DNA of 64,000 nt, from NCBI RefSeq assembly GCF_040905785.1, contig NZ_JBBDQW010000038.1:66314-130313 (forward strand). Direction: 5' to 3'. The notes under the pieces are model-generated. The model saw nothing but the letters and a program-made list of their open reading frames with translations. It was not told the origin of the DNA and made no database searches. Of the stretch, positions 62,712 through 64,000 are shown piece after piece (positions within the stretch are counted from its first letter, which is position 1; each line of letters opens with the position of its first letter). The translations under genes were made by a program, and so were the position numbers. Source of the DNA: Tistlia sp040905785 (GTDB lineage Bacteria > Pseudomonadota > Alphaproteobacteria > Kiloniellales > DSM-21159).

Positions 62712-64000
62712 GCGCCGATGCCGGAGCCCAGGGCGTGACCCGCGCGAAGATGTCCCGGAGCCTGCCGGTCGGCCTGCTGCTGCTCGGCCTGCTTGCGGTC
62801 GGCTCCGCGCTGCTCGGCGGCGCCGCCACCGTGCTGGTCGCGCTCGAGCGCGCCGAAGCGCAGTTCGACAGCGTGCTCGACGAGAAGGCGCTGAGCCGCG
62901 CCCTGCGCGTCCAGCGCGACCTGCAGCTGGCCCTGGAGCTCGGCATCCCGCTCGCCGAGATCCGCGGCATGTGGGAGTACACCGCCGAGATCCCGCGGGA
63001 CGACCCGGACATCCGTTTCGTCGCCGTCACCGGACCCGCGCTGGAGCGGCTCCACTACGGTGGCATCGGCCGCGAACGCCTGGACCCGCTGCTCGCCGAC
63101 CCCCAGATCCGCACCGCCGCCGACACCTCCCTCGGCCGCGCGGTGGCGCCGGCCGACGCCGTCACCGTCGGCGGCTTCTCGGTCGTGACCGTGCCGCTCG
63201 AGAACGGCACTCCGGCGGGCTTCGTCCATGTCGGCGTGCAGCACAAGCAGCTGCGCGAGCGGCTCTACGCCCAGGCCGGTCGGACCCTGCCGTTGACCGC
63301 GCTGGTGCTGCTGCTGGTGCTCGAGCTCGCGGGCTTCGCCTATGCCGCCGGCTACCGGGAGCCGCTGGAGCGCCTGCGCGCCCTGCTCGAGTCGGCGACG
63401 CGCTCCGAGGGCGGGCAGTTCGAGCTGTCGGGCCGCCATGCCGGCGGCGAGCTGGGTGCCGCCATGTTCCGCTTCAACGCGCTGATGCACCGCCTGGCGC
63501 TGCGGGCGGGCCGTTTCCTGGGCCATGCCGACGAGGTCCGTCGCGCGGTCTTCGAGCCGGCGGTCGCGGCCCAGGTCGCCGCCCTGGCCGAGCGCTGCGA
63601 GCTGGGCGCCGACCCCGGCACCGGGCCGCGCCTGCTGCGCCGCAGCGACCCCCGGCCGTCGGACCTGCGCCCCGCCCTGGTCCTGGGACTGGCCGCGGCG
63701 GTGGGTGTCTCGGCCTCGGCCGGCCTGGCGGAAGCGGTCTGGCTCGGTGCCGCCGGCCTGGGCGGCATCCTCGTCGCCCTGCTGCTGCTGCCCGTTGGGC
63801 TGGCCCTGTCGACCGCGCCGCTGCTGGTCGCACTCGCCGGCGTGGCTGCACTCGGGCTGCCCGACCTGCCGCCTGACCTGCCGCCGGCCCTGCCGCTGGC
63901 GGCGGCCGGCGGCCTGCTCGCCGGCCTGGCGGCCCGCTACGCCCAGCAGCAGGAGCTGAGGCTTACCCCCCCCTGGTTGGCGCTGCGCCTGGCGACCGGG
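62708..64000 (+). CDS. Membrane sensor protein 4 with additional C-terminal membrane segments (truncated by window end)
   Basis: At least 431 residues, running off the 3' edge of the window. GTG at 62708 overlaps the previous stop. TM1 about 20-46; a periplasmic sensor (LQLALELGIPLAEIRGMWEY, IRFVAVTGPALERLHY); TM2 about 196-218; a HAMP-like region (about 218-270, with ELGAAMFRFNALMHRLALR). From about residue 318 a strongly hydrophobic section (ALVLGLAAAVGVSASAG, GGILVALLLLPVGLALSTA, PLLVALAGVAALG, AAGGLLAGLAARY) suggests a multi-spanning domain, perhaps another transporter or a permease. The real C-terminus is not visible. Confidence 0.75.
   Translation, partial: MSADAGAQGVTRAKMSRSLPVGLLLLGLLAVGSALLGGAATVLVALERAEAQFDSVLDEKALSRALRVQRDLQLALELGIPLAEIRGMWEYTAEIPRDDPDIRFVAVTGPALERLHYGGIGRERLDPLLADPQIRTAADTSLGRAVAPADAVTVGGFSVVTVPLENGTPAGFVHVGVQHKQLRERLYAQAGRTLPLTALVLLLVLELAGFAYAAGYREPLERLRALLESATRSEGGQFELSGRHAGGELGAAMFRFNALMHRLALRAGRFLGHADEVRRAVFEPAVAAQVAALAERCELGADPGTGPRLLRRSDPRPSDLRPALVLGLAAAVGVSASAGLAEAVWLGAAGLGGILVALLLLPVGLALSTAPLLVALAGVAALGLPDLPPDLPPALPLAAAGGLLAGLAARYAQQQELRLTPPWLALRLATG

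Overview
The window reads as one stretch of a GC-rich, gene-dense alphaproteobacterial chromosome, most likely Rhodospirillales in the broad sense. The clues are the rhizobial-type glpDSTPQUV glycerol locus, an AapJ-type amino-acid binding protein, a fused CysN/CysC, PAS_5-family proteins, TRAP and Dpp transporters, and the very high GC of third codon positions, which also makes long antisense frames look open. Placement below class is inference. I see no rRNA, prophage, transposase, integrase or CRISPR array.

Layout. 0-2.7 kb: 2-haloacid dehalogenase, alpha/beta hydrolase, threonine/serine dehydratase. 2.7-5.3 kb (minus): a bactofilin overlapped with a long coiled-coil M23 peptidase, a cell-shape module. 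5.7-8.5 kb: cysD-cysNC sulfate activation. 8.5-11.4 kb (minus): a TRAP transporter preceded by a 0.7 kb non-coding stretch with a tandem repeat and palindromes. 12.1-15.5 kb: an isoleucyl-tRNA synthetase of the eukaryote-like type 2, divergent from a solitary tRNA-Ile(GAT). 15.7-18.8 kb: a periplasmic amino-acid binding protein followed by a TorS-like histidine kinase. 18.8-24.7 kb (minus): a peptidoglycan-binding protein, a proVWX betaine transporter and a small secreted acidic protein. 24.8-35.8 kb: the complete glycerol system glpR-glpDSTPQUV-glpK with GlpR-like operators, plus a divergent SDR. 35.8-37.9 kb: a yeast-type cytosine deaminase translationally coupled to a small membrane protein, then an N-formylglutamate amidohydrolase. 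37.9-44.7 kb: a dipeptide ABC transporter and a zinc alcohol dehydrogenase. 44.9-46.1 kb: tandem PAS_5 paralogues. 46.1-54.2 kb (minus): exbB-exbD-exbD-tonB and an imelysin / di-haem / imelysin / DUF1513 operon, each preceded by a Fur-like box. 54.5-56.6 kb: three tandem PEP-CTERM paralogues, visibly less GC-rich than their surroundings. 57.0-64.0 kb: a formyltransferase-like gene and a tightly overlapping operon of four membrane-anchored sensor modules, one fused through HAMP to an MFS transporter, interleaved with a Tat-exported ABC-type binding protein. The operon runs off the window.

The strongest candidate for an undescribed system is that last operon (57898-64000). Its four sensor modules share a layout (membrane segment, periplasmic domain, membrane segment, HAMP-like stub), but no kinase, cyclase or methyl-accepting domain is visible, and an MFS carrier takes the usual output position in one of them. 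Secondary candidates are the deaminase/membrane-protein pair, the binding protein/kinase pair, the PEP-CTERM triplet and the ileS2/tRNA-Ile pair.
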